64,000 bases of DNA, from NCBI RefSeq assembly GCF_003865035.1, contig NZ_BHVZ01000002.1, positions 62,001 through 126,000 on the forward strand, in the 5' to 3' direction. Each line of letters opens with the position of its first letter. Position 1 is the stretch's first letter. Below are positions 1 to 9,179 of the stretch, in pieces. Under the pieces are notes generated by a model that was not told the origin of the DNA, searched no databases, and saw nothing but the letters and a program-made list of their open reading frames with translations. This stretch comes from Anaerotignum faecicola (lineage in GTDB: Bacteria > Bacillota > Clostridia > Lachnospirales > Anaerotignaceae). The position numbers and the translations under genes were made by a program.

Positions 1-76
1 TAAGCCTTGCCGTCTTGGTTTTTCCCGTCAGTCATGGTAAACTAGAAGAAATTAAGCAAAAAAAGGAGGAATCTCT

Positions 77-1192
77 ATGACGAAGAAATATCTTTGCGGT
101 GTGGTTTCCGCCGCAGTTCTGATGGGCGCATGCCCTACCGCCGTTTTCGCGGCAGATTTGGAAAAGCCCCTTGATTTCCGCAGCATGACAGAGGATGCAG
201 CGGATACGGACGCAGGCTGGGCTTGGGATGCAAGCAGCCAGACGTTGACCGTTGAAAACCTTTCCCTCACCGTTCCGCAGGGGAAGCTGGAGGAGCGCGC
301 GGCAATTTATCTGCCCGATGAAAGCACGGTGCGTGTCAATGGCAGCAATAACAGCCTGAACACCCTTTCCTATCATTGCGACGGGATTTACTGCGAGGGT
401 GAGCTGACCTTCGAGGGCAAGGGAAAGCTGAAAATCATGACGGACAGCTATTCCGCCAGTGCGATTTATGCAAAGCAGGGTCCTGTTACCTTCTATGACA
501 GCGTAGAAATTGCGGCAGACCCCGATGGGCATGTCATTTATATCGAAAAGGCGAAGGGCAAAAACCCCATCATCAGCGTACAGGATGATGCAAAGGTGAC
601 CTTCCCGAAGGACAACGCCAATAAAAACAGCATTCTCGTAACGAAAAGCCCCTCCACCAAGCAGGGGGAAAACTGGTTCGATTATGCCGAAGCCTATGAC
701 GAATTTGACGATACCATTGAGCTGGTCGCAAAAAATAAGGTAAAGAAGGACGATAAAACGGACGAGAAGAAGGACGAAACCAAGACAGACGAAACCAAAA
801 CCACAAATACCTATCAGCTGACCATCGGCAAGGCGGATATTCTGAAAAACGGCGCAGTATCCCATACCGCAGACGTTGCTCCCTATATCAAAAACGGCTA
901 CACCATGCTGCCCCTGCGCGCACTGCTTGCGGTTTCCAATCCTGCACAGGAGGTAAAATGGAGCGCAACGGAAAACGCAGCCTACACCTTCGTGAATGAT
1001 AAGCTGACGATGCTTACCCCCAATGCAGCAACCTATAAAAAGGGCACCGAAACCATCAAGCTTTCCACCCCCGCGGAGCTGAAGGACGGCAGATTGTTCG
1101 TTTCCCTCAGAGATTGGATGAGCCTTATGGAAATCGAAGGCACACAGCTTGACTGGAACAGCGCAACAAAAACCGTTACATTAAAATATTAA
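77..1192 (+). CDS. Secreted stalk-domain (copper amine oxidase N-like) protein
   Basis: The 371-residue protein starts with a signal peptide ending near AFA-AD (about residue 25). Residues 30-215 are a beta-rich region resembling carbohydrate-binding or beta-helix surface domains. A charged Lys/Asp/Glu/Thr linker follows (about 225-255). The C-terminal 115 residues resemble the copper amine oxidase N-terminal or stalk domain (MLPLRALL, then LFVSLRDWM, ending in a beta strand), a cell-surface module in Clostridia. The start is supported by AAAGGAGG about 8 nt upstream. It is 9 bp from the next gene, so the two are probably cotranscribed. The substrate or ligand is unknown. The fold assignment of the C-terminus is reasonably sure; the N-terminal domain is not recognised with confidence. 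Confidence 0.75.
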   Translation: MTKKYLCGVVSAAVLMGACPTAVFAADLEKPLDFRSMTEDAADTDAGWAWDASSQTLTVENLSLTVPQGKLEERAAIYLPDESTVRVNGSNNSLNTLSYHCDGIYCEGELTFEGKGKLKIMTDSYSASAIYAKQGPVTFYDSVEIAADPDGHVIYIEKAKGKNPIISVQDDAKVTFPKDNANKNSILVTKSPSTKQGENWFDYAEAYDEFDDTIELVAKNKVKKDDKTDEKKDETKTDETKTTNTYQLTIGKADILKNGAVSHTADVAPYIKNGYTMLPLRALLAVSNPAQEVKWSATENAAYTFVNDKLTMLTPNAATYKKGTETIKLSTPAELKDGRLFVSLRDWMSLMEIEGTQLDWNSATKTVTLKY

Positions 1193-1201
1193 GGAGATAT
1201 C

Positions 1202-1849
1202 ATGAAACAGGCAACCTTTACCCCCTTCCCTGCCGATTGGGCAAGGAGCAGTCATTTTCAATATTACACCAAGGGCTTTGTCAAATCCGTCAACAGTATG
1301 ACGGTGCGGATAGATGTGACGCATTTTCTGGCAGAGGTGAAGCGGCGCAATCTGAAATTTTTCCCTGCCTTTGCCGCCCTGACGGGACAGGTCGTTGCGT
1401 CCATCCCCGAAATGTGTACCGCCGTGGACGAGAACGGCACCCCCGGCTATTATTCCTACCTCAACCCGAATTTCACCATCTTCCACGAGGATGACAAGAC
1501 CTTTTCGGATGTTTGGAGCGAATATGATGCGGATTTTGACACCTTTTATCGAAATCTGGTCGCAGACGCGGAGCAGTATCATGATAAAAAGGGCATCAAG
1601 GTGAAGGAGGGACAGCCTGCGAATTTCTTCTGCATCTCCTGCGTGCCATGGCTCGATTATACGGCGTATTGCCCCGTTAATTACGGCGGCGCGCCCAATC
1701 TTTTCCCGCTTCTCACCTTCGGGAAATATACCGAGGCGGACGGCGCATTTACCCTCCCCCTCACGCTTACCATCAGCCACGCCTGCATGGACGGCTACCA
1801 TCTTTCCCTATTCTTCCACACATTGCAGCAGCAGCTGAATTGCTTTTAA
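1202..1849 (+). CDS. Chloramphenicol acetyltransferase-fold protein (CatA family)
   Basis: The 215-residue length matches CAT trimers. The C-terminal SHACMDGYH segment (near residue 192) carries the HxxxDG catalytic motif, whose His deprotonates the substrate hydroxyl. The N-terminal FTPFPADWARSSHFQYY and central NPNFTIFHEDD segments also match the family. Many chromosomal CAT-like proteins of Clostridia are not shown to confer chloramphenicol resistance, so the acyl acceptor is unknown. The gene sits between a stalk-domain protein (9 bp upstream) and a DUF523 gene (15 bp downstream), in an apparent three-gene operon. No mobile-element signs surround it, which argues for a housekeeping or resident copy. 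Confidence 0.85.
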   Translation: MKQATFTPFPADWARSSHFQYYTKGFVKSVNSMTVRIDVTHFLAEVKRRNLKFFPAFAALTGQVVASIPEMCTAVDENGTPGYYSYLNPNFTIFHEDDKTFSDVWSEYDADFDTFYRNLVADAEQYHDKKGIKVKEGQPANFFCISCVPWLDYTAYCPVNYGGAPNLFPLLTFGKYTEADGAFTLPLTLTISHACMDGYHLSLFFHTLQQQLNCF

Positions 1850-1864
1850 GAGGGGGGAATATTT

Positions 1865-2290
1865 ATGAAAATCGCAGTCAGTGCCTGTCTTTTGGGGCGA
1901 AATTGCAAATATAACGGCGGCAACAACCGCAGTCAGGCGGTTCTGGATTTCCTCAAGGGGCATGTGGTTATCCCCGTCTGTCCGGAGGTGACGGGCGGTC
2001 TGCCTGTGCCCCGTGTGCCTGTGGAGCTTAAGGGCGGACGTGCCATCAACAAAAACGGCGAGGATGTGACCGCATATTTCCGCCGCGGCGTAGAGCAGAC
2101 CATGGCGCGCCTTTCGGCAGAGGAAATCGACCTTGCCATCTTGCAGCCGCGCAGTCCCTCCTGCGGATGCAGAGAGATTTACGACGGCTCCTTTTCCGGA
2201 AAAAAGATTTCCGGCAAGGGGCTGTTTGCCCAAGCCCTTGCGGATGCAGGGATTCCGCTGCAATCCGCAGAGGAACTCGAAAACATATAA
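1865..2290 (+). CDS. DUF523 family protein (YbbK-like)
   Basis: The 141-residue protein begins with ISACLLG-type sequence (VSACLLGRNCKYNGGNN), followed by VIPVCPEVTGGLPVPR and LQPRSPSCG. These three cysteine-bearing blocks define DUF523, a small cytosolic family of unknown biochemical role. The conserved cysteines could bind a metal or act as thiols; this is inference. AGGGGGG precedes the ATG. It is the last gene of the short plus-strand operon and is followed immediately by a strong bidirectional terminator. Confidence 0.85.
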   Translation: MKIAVSACLLGRNCKYNGGNNRSQAVLDFLKGHVVIPVCPEVTGGLPVPRVPVELKGGRAINKNGEDVTAYFRRGVEQTMARLSAEEIDLAILQPRSPSCGCREIYDGSFSGKKISGKGLFAQALADAGIPLQSAEELENI

Positions 2291-2295
2291 AAAGA

Positions 2296-2339
2296 AGCGA
2301 AGGAAGCTCCCTTTTTGGGGAATACTCCTTCGCTTTTTT
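2296..2339. terminator. Bidirectional intrinsic terminator
   Basis: A 9-bp arm AGCGAAGGA (2296-2304) pairs with TCCTTCGCT (2326-2334), with an inner CCC/GGG hairpin and six T's on the plus side. It separates the converging DUF523 gene and the ABC importer operon. Confidence 0.85.
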
Positions 2340-2354
2340 GTTTCTTTTTTATGC

Positions 2355-3101
2355 TTACAGCACCTTTGCCAAGAACTGCTGCAGTCGCTCACTTTTGGGA
2401 TTTTCAAAAATATCCTTGGGGCTGCCCTCCTCGACCTGCTTGCCGTCCGCCATGAACATCACACGGGTTGCAACTTCTTTTGCAAAGCCCATTTCATGCG
2501 TTACCACAACCATCGTCATGCTATCATTCGCCAGCTGCTTCATAACATCCAGCACCTCGCCGACCATTTCAGGGTCAAGCGCGGAGGTGGGCTCGTCAAA
2601 CAGCATCACCTCAGGCTCCATGCAAAGCGCACGCACAATGGCGATACGCTGCTTCTGTCCGCCCGAAAGCTGAGAGGGGTACGCATTCGCTCTGTCCTCC
2701 AGGCCGACACGCTTGAGCAGCTCCATAGCCTTTTCCGTTGCCTCGGCTTCGCTCTTTTTCAGAAGCTTCATGGGTGCAATCGTCATGTTTTTCAAAATCG
2801 TCATGTGGGGGAAAAGGTTAAAATGCTGGAACACCATCCCCATTTTCTGCCTGTGGACATTGATGTTTGTTTTTTCATCCGTAATATCCGTCCCCTCAAA
2901 GAGGATATGTCCGCCTGTCGGCACCTCCAGAAGGTTCAGACAGCGCAGGAAGGTGGATTTGCCGGAGCCGGAAGGTCCGATGACAACAACAACCTCGCCC
3001 TTTTTGATTTCCGTATTGATGCCGTCCAGTGCCTTAATCGCACCGCCCTTATAATATTTCTGTAAATTTTCAACCTTAATCAGTGTTTCCTTAGCGCTCA
3101 C
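2355..3101 (-). CDS. Polar amino-acid ABC transporter ATPase (GlnQ-like)
   Basis: The 248-residue ATPase powers a periplasmic-type (here lipoprotein-dependent) amino-acid importer at the inner face of the membrane. Walker A is GPSGSGKST (42-50), the signature is LSGGQKQR (about 140) and Walker B is [14 protein letters not shown], which is diagnostic of the GlnQ/HisP subfamily. It overlaps the upstream permease by 11 bp, so translation is coupled. It is the last gene of the SBP-permease-ATPase operon. The specific amino acid cannot be read from the sequence. Confidence 0.95.
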   Translation of the reverse strand: MSAKETLIKVENLQKYYKGGAIKALDGINTEIKKGEVVVVIGPSGSGKSTFLRCLNLLEVPTGGHILFEGTDITDEKTNINVHRQKMGMVFQHFNLFPHMTILKNMTIAPMKLLKKSEAEATEKAMELLKRVGLEDRANAYPSQLSGGQKQRIAIVRALCMEPEVMLFDEPTSALDPEMVGEVLDVMKQLANDSMTMVVVTHEMGFAKEVATRVMFMADGKQVEEGSPKDIFENPKSERLQQFLAKVL

Positions 3102-3801
3102 TGTCTCTCAGCCTCCTTTCCAGAATCCCAACCAGCCATGTGAAGAACATTACCATCACCAGATAAATCACCGCAACGCCAATCAGCGGCATGAATGCCT
3201 GGAAGGTACGGCTGCGGATGATATCGCCGCCCTTTGTCAGGTCTGCCAGACCAACGTAGCCGGCAACAGAGGTTTCCTTCAGCAGCACAATAAATTCATT
3301 TGCCAGTGCAGGCAGTACGTTTTTGAACGCCTGCGGAATGATGATATAGCGCATGGTCTGCACATAGTTAAAGCCAAGACTGCGCCCTGCCTCAAACTGC
3401 CCCTCATCAATGGACATAATGCCGCTGCGGAAGATTTCCGCAACATACGCCGCGGAGTTGAAGCCGAACGCCAGCACCGCAACCAGCACCTTATTCGTGG
3501 AGGATACCAGAACGATGAAGTACATAATCATCAGCTGTACCACCACAGGTGTCCCACGGATGACGGTCAGATAAATCTTACAGATAAAATTCAGCAGAAC
3601 CACAATAAATTTACTGAAGCCGCGCATCGAGCTTTTGTTTTTATCGTATGTAGAGCGAATGATTGCGATAATCACGCCAAGCGCAATGCCCAGAAGCACC
3701 GCAAAAAAGGTTACCTCAAGCGTAACCTTGAGCCCGTCCACAATGTAGTGCCAACGCCCGTCATCAATAAAGTTGAATATGAATTTCTCTTTCAGGCTCA
3801 T
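3091..3801 (-). CDS. Polar amino-acid ABC transporter permease
   Basis: The 236-residue membrane protein of the HisM/GlnP type has a leading amphipathic segment, about five membrane helices and the EAA loop [37 protein letters not shown] region that docks on the ATPase. It lies between the binding protein and the ATPase and overlaps the latter. A strong hairpin in the 85-bp gap upstream probably lowers its expression relative to the binding protein. Specificity is unknown. Confidence 0.94.
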   Translation of the reverse strand: MSLKEKFIFNFIDDGRWHYIVDGLKVTLEVTFFAVLLGIALGVIIAIIRSTYDKNKSSMRGFSKFIVVLLNFICKIYLTVIRGTPVVVQLMIMYFIVLVSSTNKVLVAVLAFGFNSAAYVAEIFRSGIMSIDEGQFEAGRSLGFNYVQTMRYIIIPQAFKNVLPALANEFIVLLKETSVAGYVGLADLTKGGDIIRSRTFQAFMPLIGVAVIYLVMVMFFTWLVGILERRLRDSER

Positions 3802-3840
3802 TCCAAAAATTCCTCCCTTGCTTTTCCTGTAACCATAAAA

Positions 3841-3867
3841 CAGGGGTGACGTTTTTTGTCACCCCTG
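3841..3867 (-). terminator. Intercistronic hairpin/attenuator between binding protein and permease
   Basis: Perfect 10-bp stem (CAGGGGTGAC / GTCACCCCTG) with a 7-nt loop, followed on the minus strand by TTTTAT. It lies inside the ABC operon, where partial termination or 3'-end protection commonly gives excess binding protein. The T-tract is short, so leaky termination is inferred. Confidence 0.65.
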
Positions 3868-3886
3868 AAAGCATTTCGCCTTGAAA

Positions 3887-4678
3887 TTATTCAGCGCTGA
3901 TGTATTTATCAATAATTTTCTGAATCGTGCCGTCTGCTGTCAGCTCAGCCAGTGCTGTGTTGATTTTTTCTGTCAGAGGGCTGTTCTTCGGCAGGCAGAT
4001 TGCATAATCCTCTACTGCATATTCTGTATCCAGAATTTTCAGACCTTCATTTGCCGCAACGAAGGATTTTGCAGGGTTGTTATCGATAACAACGCAGTCG
4101 ATTTTGCCCTGTGTCAGCGCAAGAACTGCGTCTGCGCCCTTCTGGAAGCGTTCTACCGTACCCAGACCTGCGCCTTCGATGTCATCTGTTGTATACAGGT
4201 CACCGGTAGTACCTGTCTGTACGCCGATTTTATGATTTGCGCCTTCTGCGAACAAATCATCCACAGATTTGATATCGGAGCCTTCCTTTACGATGATTGC
4301 CTGCACGCCTGTTGCGTAGGTATCGGAGAAGTCTACGCTTTTCAGACGATCCGGTGTTACTGTCATGCCTGCCATACCCATGCTTGCCTTACCGCTTGTT
4401 ACCGCAGGAATGATGGAATCAAATTCCATATCCTCGATTTTGAAATCCATGCCCAGCTTATCTGCCAGTGCCTGACCGATTTCCGCATCAATACCGACAA
4501 TATCCTGACCTTCGTAATATTCATACGGAGGGAATGTTGCGTTTGTTGCCATAGTGAGTGTTTCCTTTTTTGCATCTGCGCTGTCATCTGTTGCCGCATC
4601 GCCGCCGCAGCCTGCCAGAGAAGTCATCATTGCAAATACCATTGTTGTAGCCAGAAGGCCCTTCATAAATTTCTTCAT
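3887..4678 (-). CDS. Amino-acid ABC transporter substrate-binding lipoprotein
   Basis: This 263-residue type 3 solute-binding protein carries a lipoprotein signal (hydrophobic stretch then SLAGCGGD, cleavage before Cys 23). Family hallmarks include LTMATNATFPPYEYYE, GIDAEIGQALADKLG and the hinge region. It captures an amino acid at the outer membrane face and delivers it to the adjacent permease. AGGAGGAAGAG precedes the ATG. A clear promoter is visible upstream. The acidic/cystine/arginine specificity cannot be assigned. Confidence 0.94.
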   Translation of the reverse strand: MKKFMKGLLATTMVFAMMTSLAGCGGDAATDDSADAKKETLTMATNATFPPYEYYEGQDIVGIDAEIGQALADKLGMDFKIEDMEFDSIIPAVTSGKASMGMAGMTVTPDRLKSVDFSDTYATGVQAIIVKEGSDIKSVDDLFAEGANHKIGVQTGTTGDLYTTDDIEGAGLGTVERFQKGADAVLALTQGKIDCVVIDNNPAKSFVAANEGLKILDTEYAVEDYAICLPKNSPLTEKINTALAELTADGTIQKIIDKYISAE

Positions 4679-4728
4679 TGTCCTCTTCCTCCTAAAAATG
4701 ATTTTCTTCTGTAATATTTGATATTGGA

Positions 4729-4757
4729 ATTATACTATTTAAGTGCATAAAATACAA
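4729..4757 (-). promoter_or_regulatory. Sigma-A promoter of amino-acid ABC operon
   Basis: Minus strand: TTGTAT (4757-4752), 17-bp spacer, TATAAT (4734-4729). The start codon is about 45 nt after the expected transcription start. Confidence 0.7.
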
Positions 4758-4948
4758 TAATCATTTTTCACAATAAATTATTTTTTTCTCTTCCCTTTTT
4801 ATAAAATATATACAGAACCGCAATATTTTCAAGGGAAACAACCGTTTCTGTCTGCGGCTTTTGCAGGATGCAGCACAAAATGCAATATAAAAAAATGTAT
4901 AAAATACTGCATAAAATTATTTTATTCATTTTTATTCAATGCACCCTT
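4758..4948. other. AT-rich intergenic region without gene
   Basis: No coding sequence seen. It contains several TGCATAAAA/AATGCA-like repeats near 4880-4945, and a GC stem (CCGCA ... TGCGG, about 4818-4856) that could end the ClC transcript, but there is no convincing T-tract. Function unknown. Confidence 0.4.
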
Positions 4949-6223
4949 TTAATGCACATTCTTATTGATAAACTCCGGCTCTACCTTGGAATACATAATC
5001 TTCTGCTCGGTATACAGCCCGTAATAGCCGGAAAGCATGTAGCTGACCGCACAGCAGAGTGCATAATATGCCATTCCATGAAAGCCGAACACCTCAATGC
5101 AGAGCATGATGGACGCAAGCGGGCAATTCGTTACGCCGCAAAATACCGCCGCCATGCCGAGCGAAGCCGCAAACGGCGCGGAAAGCCCAAGCAATGGCCC
5201 TGCCACACAGCCGAAGGTTGCCCCGATGAAGAAGGAGGGCACAATTTCGCCGCCCTTAAAGCCTGCGCCTAAGGTCAGCGCGGTAAAAAGAATCTTGAGC
5301 AGGAATGCCTCCGCCTTCGCATCCCCCTGCAATGCCTGCGTGATGATATTCATGCCTGCGCCGTTGTAATCCCTGCACCCGACAAGATAGGTTGCCGCAA
5401 TGACGATGCAGCCGCCGCAAAACACACGCACAAAGGGATTTTTGAATATCCTGCGATATGCACCCCCGATATGCTCCATCACAATGCAGAACAGCACACT
5501 CAGTATCGCGCAGAGCACGCCAAGCACCGCCGCCCGAAAGCAGTTTTCCAAGCCGACCGCTGCCGGAATATGTGCGATGGAAAAGGTAGTCGGCGCAATC
5601 CCGACAGCCTGCGAAAGCCCTGCCGCAACGAGTGCCGAAATGATGCACGGCACAATGGCGGAATAGTGCATGACCCCAACGGTGATAACCTCCATCGCGA
5701 AGATGACAGAGGTCAGCGGTGTGCCGAAAAGCGCCGCAAAGCCTGCCGCCATGCCGCACATCGTCATGATGCGCCCCTCCCGCTCATTCAGCTGAAACAT
5801 TCGCCCGAAGCTGGAGGCAATGCTGCCGCCCAGCTGGAGTGCCGCGCCCTCTCTGCCTGCCGAGCCGCCTAAAAGATGCGTCACAACGGTGCTGAAAAAA
5901 ATCAGCGGTGCAGTTCTTAGCGTCACAGCTTCATTTGCACGCACCGCAACCAGAATAAAATTCGTTCCTCTGTCCTTCTCCTGTCCTGCCAGACGGTAGG
6001 CAAGCACAATCGCCAGACCGCCGAAGGGCAGCAGCCAGAGCAGCATTGGGTGCGCAGTGCGAAATTCCGTTGCCCATTCCAGTGCAAGGTGGAACGCAAT
6101 CCCCACCAGCCCAATCACAAAGCCGATGCAGATGCCGCCGCAGCTCCACATCACGAAATGCGCAAAATTGTTTTCGCTCACATCAAAATGCTTCTGGTAT
6201 TTTTTATAAAACGCGTTAATCAC
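4949..6223 (-). CDS. ClC-family anion channel or antiporter
   Basis: The 424-residue polytopic protein has the ClC helix-F motif GGSAGREGAALQLGG (gating glutamate at residue 125) and the G-rich KGGEIVPSFFIGATFG segment of helix N. The helix-D filter motif GSGIP is absent; the matching region reads KDRGTNFI, as in divergent bacterial ClC groups that include fluoride exporters. The ion is therefore uncertain. It starts with GTG, and GTGA overlaps the stop of the histidine kinase gene, with GAGGTGG as the ribosome-binding site. This places it as the third gene of a regulator-kinase-channel operon. No C-terminal CBS domains are present. Confidence 0.88.
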   Translation of the reverse strand: MINAFYKKYQKHFDVSENNFAHFVMWSCGGICIGFVIGLVGIAFHLALEWATEFRTAHPMLLWLLPFGGLAIVLAYRLAGQEKDRGTNFILVAVRANEAVTLRTAPLIFFSTVVTHLLGGSAGREGAALQLGGSIASSFGRMFQLNEREGRIMTMCGMAAGFAALFGTPLTSVIFAMEVITVGVMHYSAIVPCIISALVAAGLSQAVGIAPTTFSIAHIPAAVGLENCFRAAVLGVLCAILSVLFCIVMEHIGGAYRRIFKNPFVRVFCGGCIVIAATYLVGCRDYNGAGMNIITQALQGDAKAEAFLLKILFTALTLGAGFKGGEIVPSFFIGATFGCVAGPLLGLSAPFAASLGMAAVFCGVTNCPLASIMLCIEVFGFHGMAYYALCCAVSYMLSGYYGLYTEQKIMYSKVEPEFINKNVH

Positions 6224-8457
6224 AGCGTATCCACCTCATTTTCCTCCTCCTCATCCTCCTCCCACAGAGGAATACTTACGATTGCCTTGAATAAATCGCC
6301 ATCCACCTGAATCCCGAAGGTGCCGCCCTGTATTTCCGCAAGGCTCTGCGTGATGGAAAGCCCCAGACCGCTCCCCTCCGTGGTGCGGGAGGCATCGCCG
6401 CGCACAAAGCGCTCCGTCAGTCTGGTTTCGTCAAAATCAATCGGCGTTGCGGAAATGTTTTTCATAACCAGCACGCCGTAGCCGTCCATTTTGAAAATAT
6501 CCACATAGATACGGGAATTGCGCATGGCGTATTTTATCACATTGGACAGCAGATTTTCCAGTATCCGCCACATGTGTCCGCCGTCCGCATCAATAAAGAC
6601 AGGCTCGTCACAGCTGAGCTTAAACGTCAGCCCTGCCGCATTTGTTTTATCCTCCAGCTCGCCCATCGCCTGTAGGGTCAGCTGCTTATAATCCACGCGC
6701 ATTTTTGCAACGGTCAGATTGCCACTGGAAGCCTTGCTCGCCTCAATCAAATCCTCAATCAGGTGCTTTAATCGGTAGGATTTTTCATACAGCACGGCAA
6801 TAAAGCCCTTCGCGCGCTCGTTTTTCAGGTCTTCGTGCTTCAAAAGCTCCACATAGGAAATGATGGAGGTCAGCGGCGTTTTCAAATCATGCGAAACATT
6901 CGTAATCAGCTCCGCCTTCATCCGCTCGCCCTTCACGGCATCATCCACGGCATTTTTGAAGCCCTCCTGAATATTCGCCACATCCTCCGCAAAATTCAGG
7001 AACGAGGGCGAAATCCTATTCAAATCTAATTGATAAGAAAAGTTCCCCTTTGCGCTTTCCTTTACGGAAATCATAATCTCCTTCAAGGAACGCAGCGCGC
7101 GCACAAACCAGTACATGCAAAGCCCATTGAAGCACACAAGCCCCACGCCTGCCAGAACCGCCAGCTCCGCGTAGCCGTAATACGGTGCCATCACCATTAC
7201 GCCCATGATGACGCAGTTGCCCAGCGCATAGCAGAGCATGACAATCACCATCCAGCCGCGGAAGGTGCTGCCTGTGAAAAGCTCGCTCATCCTGCGGATG
7301 GAAACGGAAATCCATGTATTGCGGAAAAAGCTTTTATTTTTCAGCTGCCTTGCAACAGAAAGCAGATAATTCAGCAGAATTGCCGCCGTCACCAGATAGA
7401 GCACGCCCAGAATGGTCGCGAAAACGTAATTCCAGAACAGCACCGCTCCCTGCCTTATGGTATCCACAAGGGTATGCGCCGTAAAGCCCGCAATGCAGCC
7501 AAAAAGTGCCACCAGCAGGAAATGCACCTCGTTATACAGCCGGTCTACTATGCCAAGCTGAATTTTGCCGTGCCGCTCCGTCTGCCCTGTCACCCGCACC
7601 AGATAGATGACGGAAAGCAGCATCCCCAGAAGGGAAACCGCCGAAACACAGGAAAGAATCGGGATGCTCTTTTTTGCGAAGCCGAAGCCCTGCCACAGGT
7701 CGTAAAATTCATCCCCCGGCAGCAGAGGGTCGCGAATCGCGCCGTAAAATTTGAAATTGCTCTTTTCCAGAACAGGATTCTCGTAGGTATCAAAATAATA
7801 CGGATTTTCGCCCAGATGGTCGCTGCTAAAGCCTGAGGAAAGCACAAGCGTGCGCGCCTCCTGACTGATTTCGCCCTTCGTGGCATTGCCGCCGACAACA
7901 TTGCCGTTTTCATCCTCTACATAATATAGGAAGTTTCTGACCCCCTCCAGATAGCGGATGCAGTTTTTATATTCATCCAGCTGTCTTTGGATATACATTT
8001 TATAATAGGCAGGCAGACGGCTTTCCACCAGATTCCGATATTCCTCCAGATTTCTTTGCAGGCTTGCGGGAATCTCTCCATGCAGAATCAGCCCGTCATA
8101 GGCGGCATTGATTTCCGTATTGGCTGTAATCATGCCGTCGATAATGCCGTAATAGCGCTTGAAGCTGTTCAGCAGGTCATTGCGGTCAACCGCTGCGCCC
8201 TTGGAAACGCGGTCTTCATTCTGATAATAAATATCCGCCTGCACCGCTCGGTCAAGCGTGCGGCTGAAAGCCTCGCGGAATTCCTCCGTATCATAGACCG
8301 TATCCGCATTGATGACATTCCAGCTCCAGTTTCTGGAAATATTCACGCCCACAATGCCGCAGAAGAAAATCGACACCGCAAAGGTGAAAAACAGAACCAC
8401 CGCAACTCCCTTATATCTCAGTCGATACAGCTTAGATTTTTTCGATTTTGTAGCCAA
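6220..8457 (-). CDS. Membrane sensor histidine kinase
   Basis: The 745-residue kinase has one N-terminal membrane helix (about 18-40), a large extracytoplasmic domain (41-260) of unrecognised fold, then five hydrophobic helices (about 265-288, 310-330, 340-366, 402-425, 430-455). The HisKA box is NVSHDLKTPLTS with phospho-acceptor His 523. N-box (ENLLSNVIKYAM) and G-box (GSGLGLSI) of the ATPase domain follow. The C-terminal tail is acidic (WEEDEEEENEVDTL). It overlaps the response regulator by 26 bp upstream and the ClC gene by 4 bp downstream. The multi-helix sensor suggests that the signal may be sensed in or at the membrane. Confidence 0.92.
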   Translation of the reverse strand: MATKSKKSKLYRLRYKGVAVVLFFTFAVSIFFCGIVGVNISRNWSWNVINADTVYDTEEFREAFSRTLDRAVQADIYYQNEDRVSKGAAVDRNDLLNSFKRYYGIIDGMITANTEINAAYDGLILHGEIPASLQRNLEEYRNLVESRLPAYYKMYIQRQLDEYKNCIRYLEGVRNFLYYVEDENGNVVGGNATKGEISQEARTLVLSSGFSSDHLGENPYYFDTYENPVLEKSNFKFYGAIRDPLLPGDEFYDLWQGFGFAKKSIPILSCVSAVSLLGMLLSVIYLVRVTGQTERHGKIQLGIVDRLYNEVHFLLVALFGCIAGFTAHTLVDTIRQGAVLFWNYVFATILGVLYLVTAAILLNYLLSVARQLKNKSFFRNTWISVSIRRMSELFTGSTFRGWMVIVMLCYALGNCVIMGVMVMAPYYGYAELAVLAGVGLVCFNGLCMYWFVRALRSLKEIMISVKESAKGNFSYQLDLNRISPSFLNFAEDVANIQEGFKNAVDDAVKGERMKAELITNVSHDLKTPLTSIISYVELLKHEDLKNERAKGFIAVLYEKSYRLKHLIEDLIEASKASSGNLTVAKMRVDYKQLTLQAMGELEDKTNAAGLTFKLSCDEPVFIDADGGHMWRILENLLSNVIKYAMRNSRIYVDIFKMDGYGVLVMKNISATPIDFDETRLTERFVRGDASRTTEGSGLGLSITQSLAEIQGGTFGIQVDGDLFKAIVSIPLWEEDEEEENEVDTL

Positions 8458-9127
8458 TCCCCCACACCACCTTCAGATATCTCGGTTCCTTCGGGTTAAT
8501 TTCGATTTTCTCCCGAATCCGCCGAATATGTACGGAAACGGTATTTTCCGGCGAAAAGGAGGATTCATTCCAGACCCTTTCGTAAATCTCATCAATCGAA
8601 AATACCTTCCCTGCGTTTTCCATCAGCAGCTGCAAAATGCCATATTCCGTCGCCGTCATCTTCACCAGCTTGCCATTTACGCGCACCTCCTTCGCGTCCT
8701 TATCCAGCTCCACATCCCCGATACGAATCACGTTATTCTTCTCGGCAATGCTGCCCAAGGAGGTATAGCGGCGCATCATGCTTTTCACGCGCGCCAGAAG
8801 CTCCAACGGGTTGAACGGCTTGGTAATATAATCATCCGCGCCGAAATTCAGCCCCAGCACCTTATCCGTATCCTCGGATTTCGCGGAAAGCATCAAAATG
8901 GGAATATTGCAGATTTCCCTGATTTTCACCGTTGCTTGCAGCCCATCCAGCTGCGGCATCATAATATCCAGTATAATCAGATGAATTTCGTTTTCCTCCA
9001 ACGCCTTCAGTGCCTCCAAGCCGTTATACGCCTTAATGACACGATAGCCGTCCTGCTTCAGATATATTTCTATCGCATCCACAATGCTGTGGTCATCATC
9101 ACAAACCAGAATGTTAAATTCTTCCAT
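8432..9127 (-). CDS. OmpR/PhoB-family response regulator
   Basis: The 231-residue regulator has a receiver domain with acidic pair DDD (10-12), phospho-acceptor Asp 54 (ILDIMMPQ) and Lys 103 (TKPF). A winged-helix DNA-binding domain (about 130-228) contains the transactivation-type loop ENTVSVHIRRIREKI. It partners with the overlapping downstream histidine kinase and is probably the activator of the ClC gene in the same operon, although the target is inferred. GGAGGCAT precedes the ATG. Confidence 0.94.
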   Translation of the reverse strand: MEEFNILVCDDDHSIVDAIEIYLKQDGYRVIKAYNGLEALKALEENEIHLIILDIMMPQLDGLQATVKIREICNIPILMLSAKSEDTDKVLGLNFGADDYITKPFNPLELLARVKSMMRRYTSLGSIAEKNNVIRIGDVELDKDAKEVRVNGKLVKMTATEYGILQLLMENAGKVFSIDEIYERVWNESSFSPENTVSVHIRRIREKIEINPKEPRYLKVVWGIGYKIEKI

Positions 9128-9151
9128 TTCCTATGCCTCCTTTACACATTT

Positions 9152-9179
9152 TTTATAGCATATCATGTTTTTCCGACAA
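9152..9179 (-). promoter_or_regulatory. Probable promoter of regulator-kinase-ClC operon
   Basis: Minus strand: TTGTCG (9179-9174), 16-bp spacer, TATAAA (9157-9152), about 25 nt upstream of the response-regulator start codon. Confidence 0.5.

Noticed and set aside
1202..1849. Acquired antibiotic-resistance gene on a mobile element
   Set aside because: No transposase, integrase, inverted repeats or composition shift around it.
3881..4714. Plus-strand open frame of 277 codons
   Set aside because: Exact shadow of the substrate-binding lipoprotein, rich in Cys/Phe/Ile.
4679..4948. Riboswitch upstream of the amino-acid importer
   Set aside because: AT-rich, with no recognisable conserved fold and only a 45-nt leader from the predicted start point.
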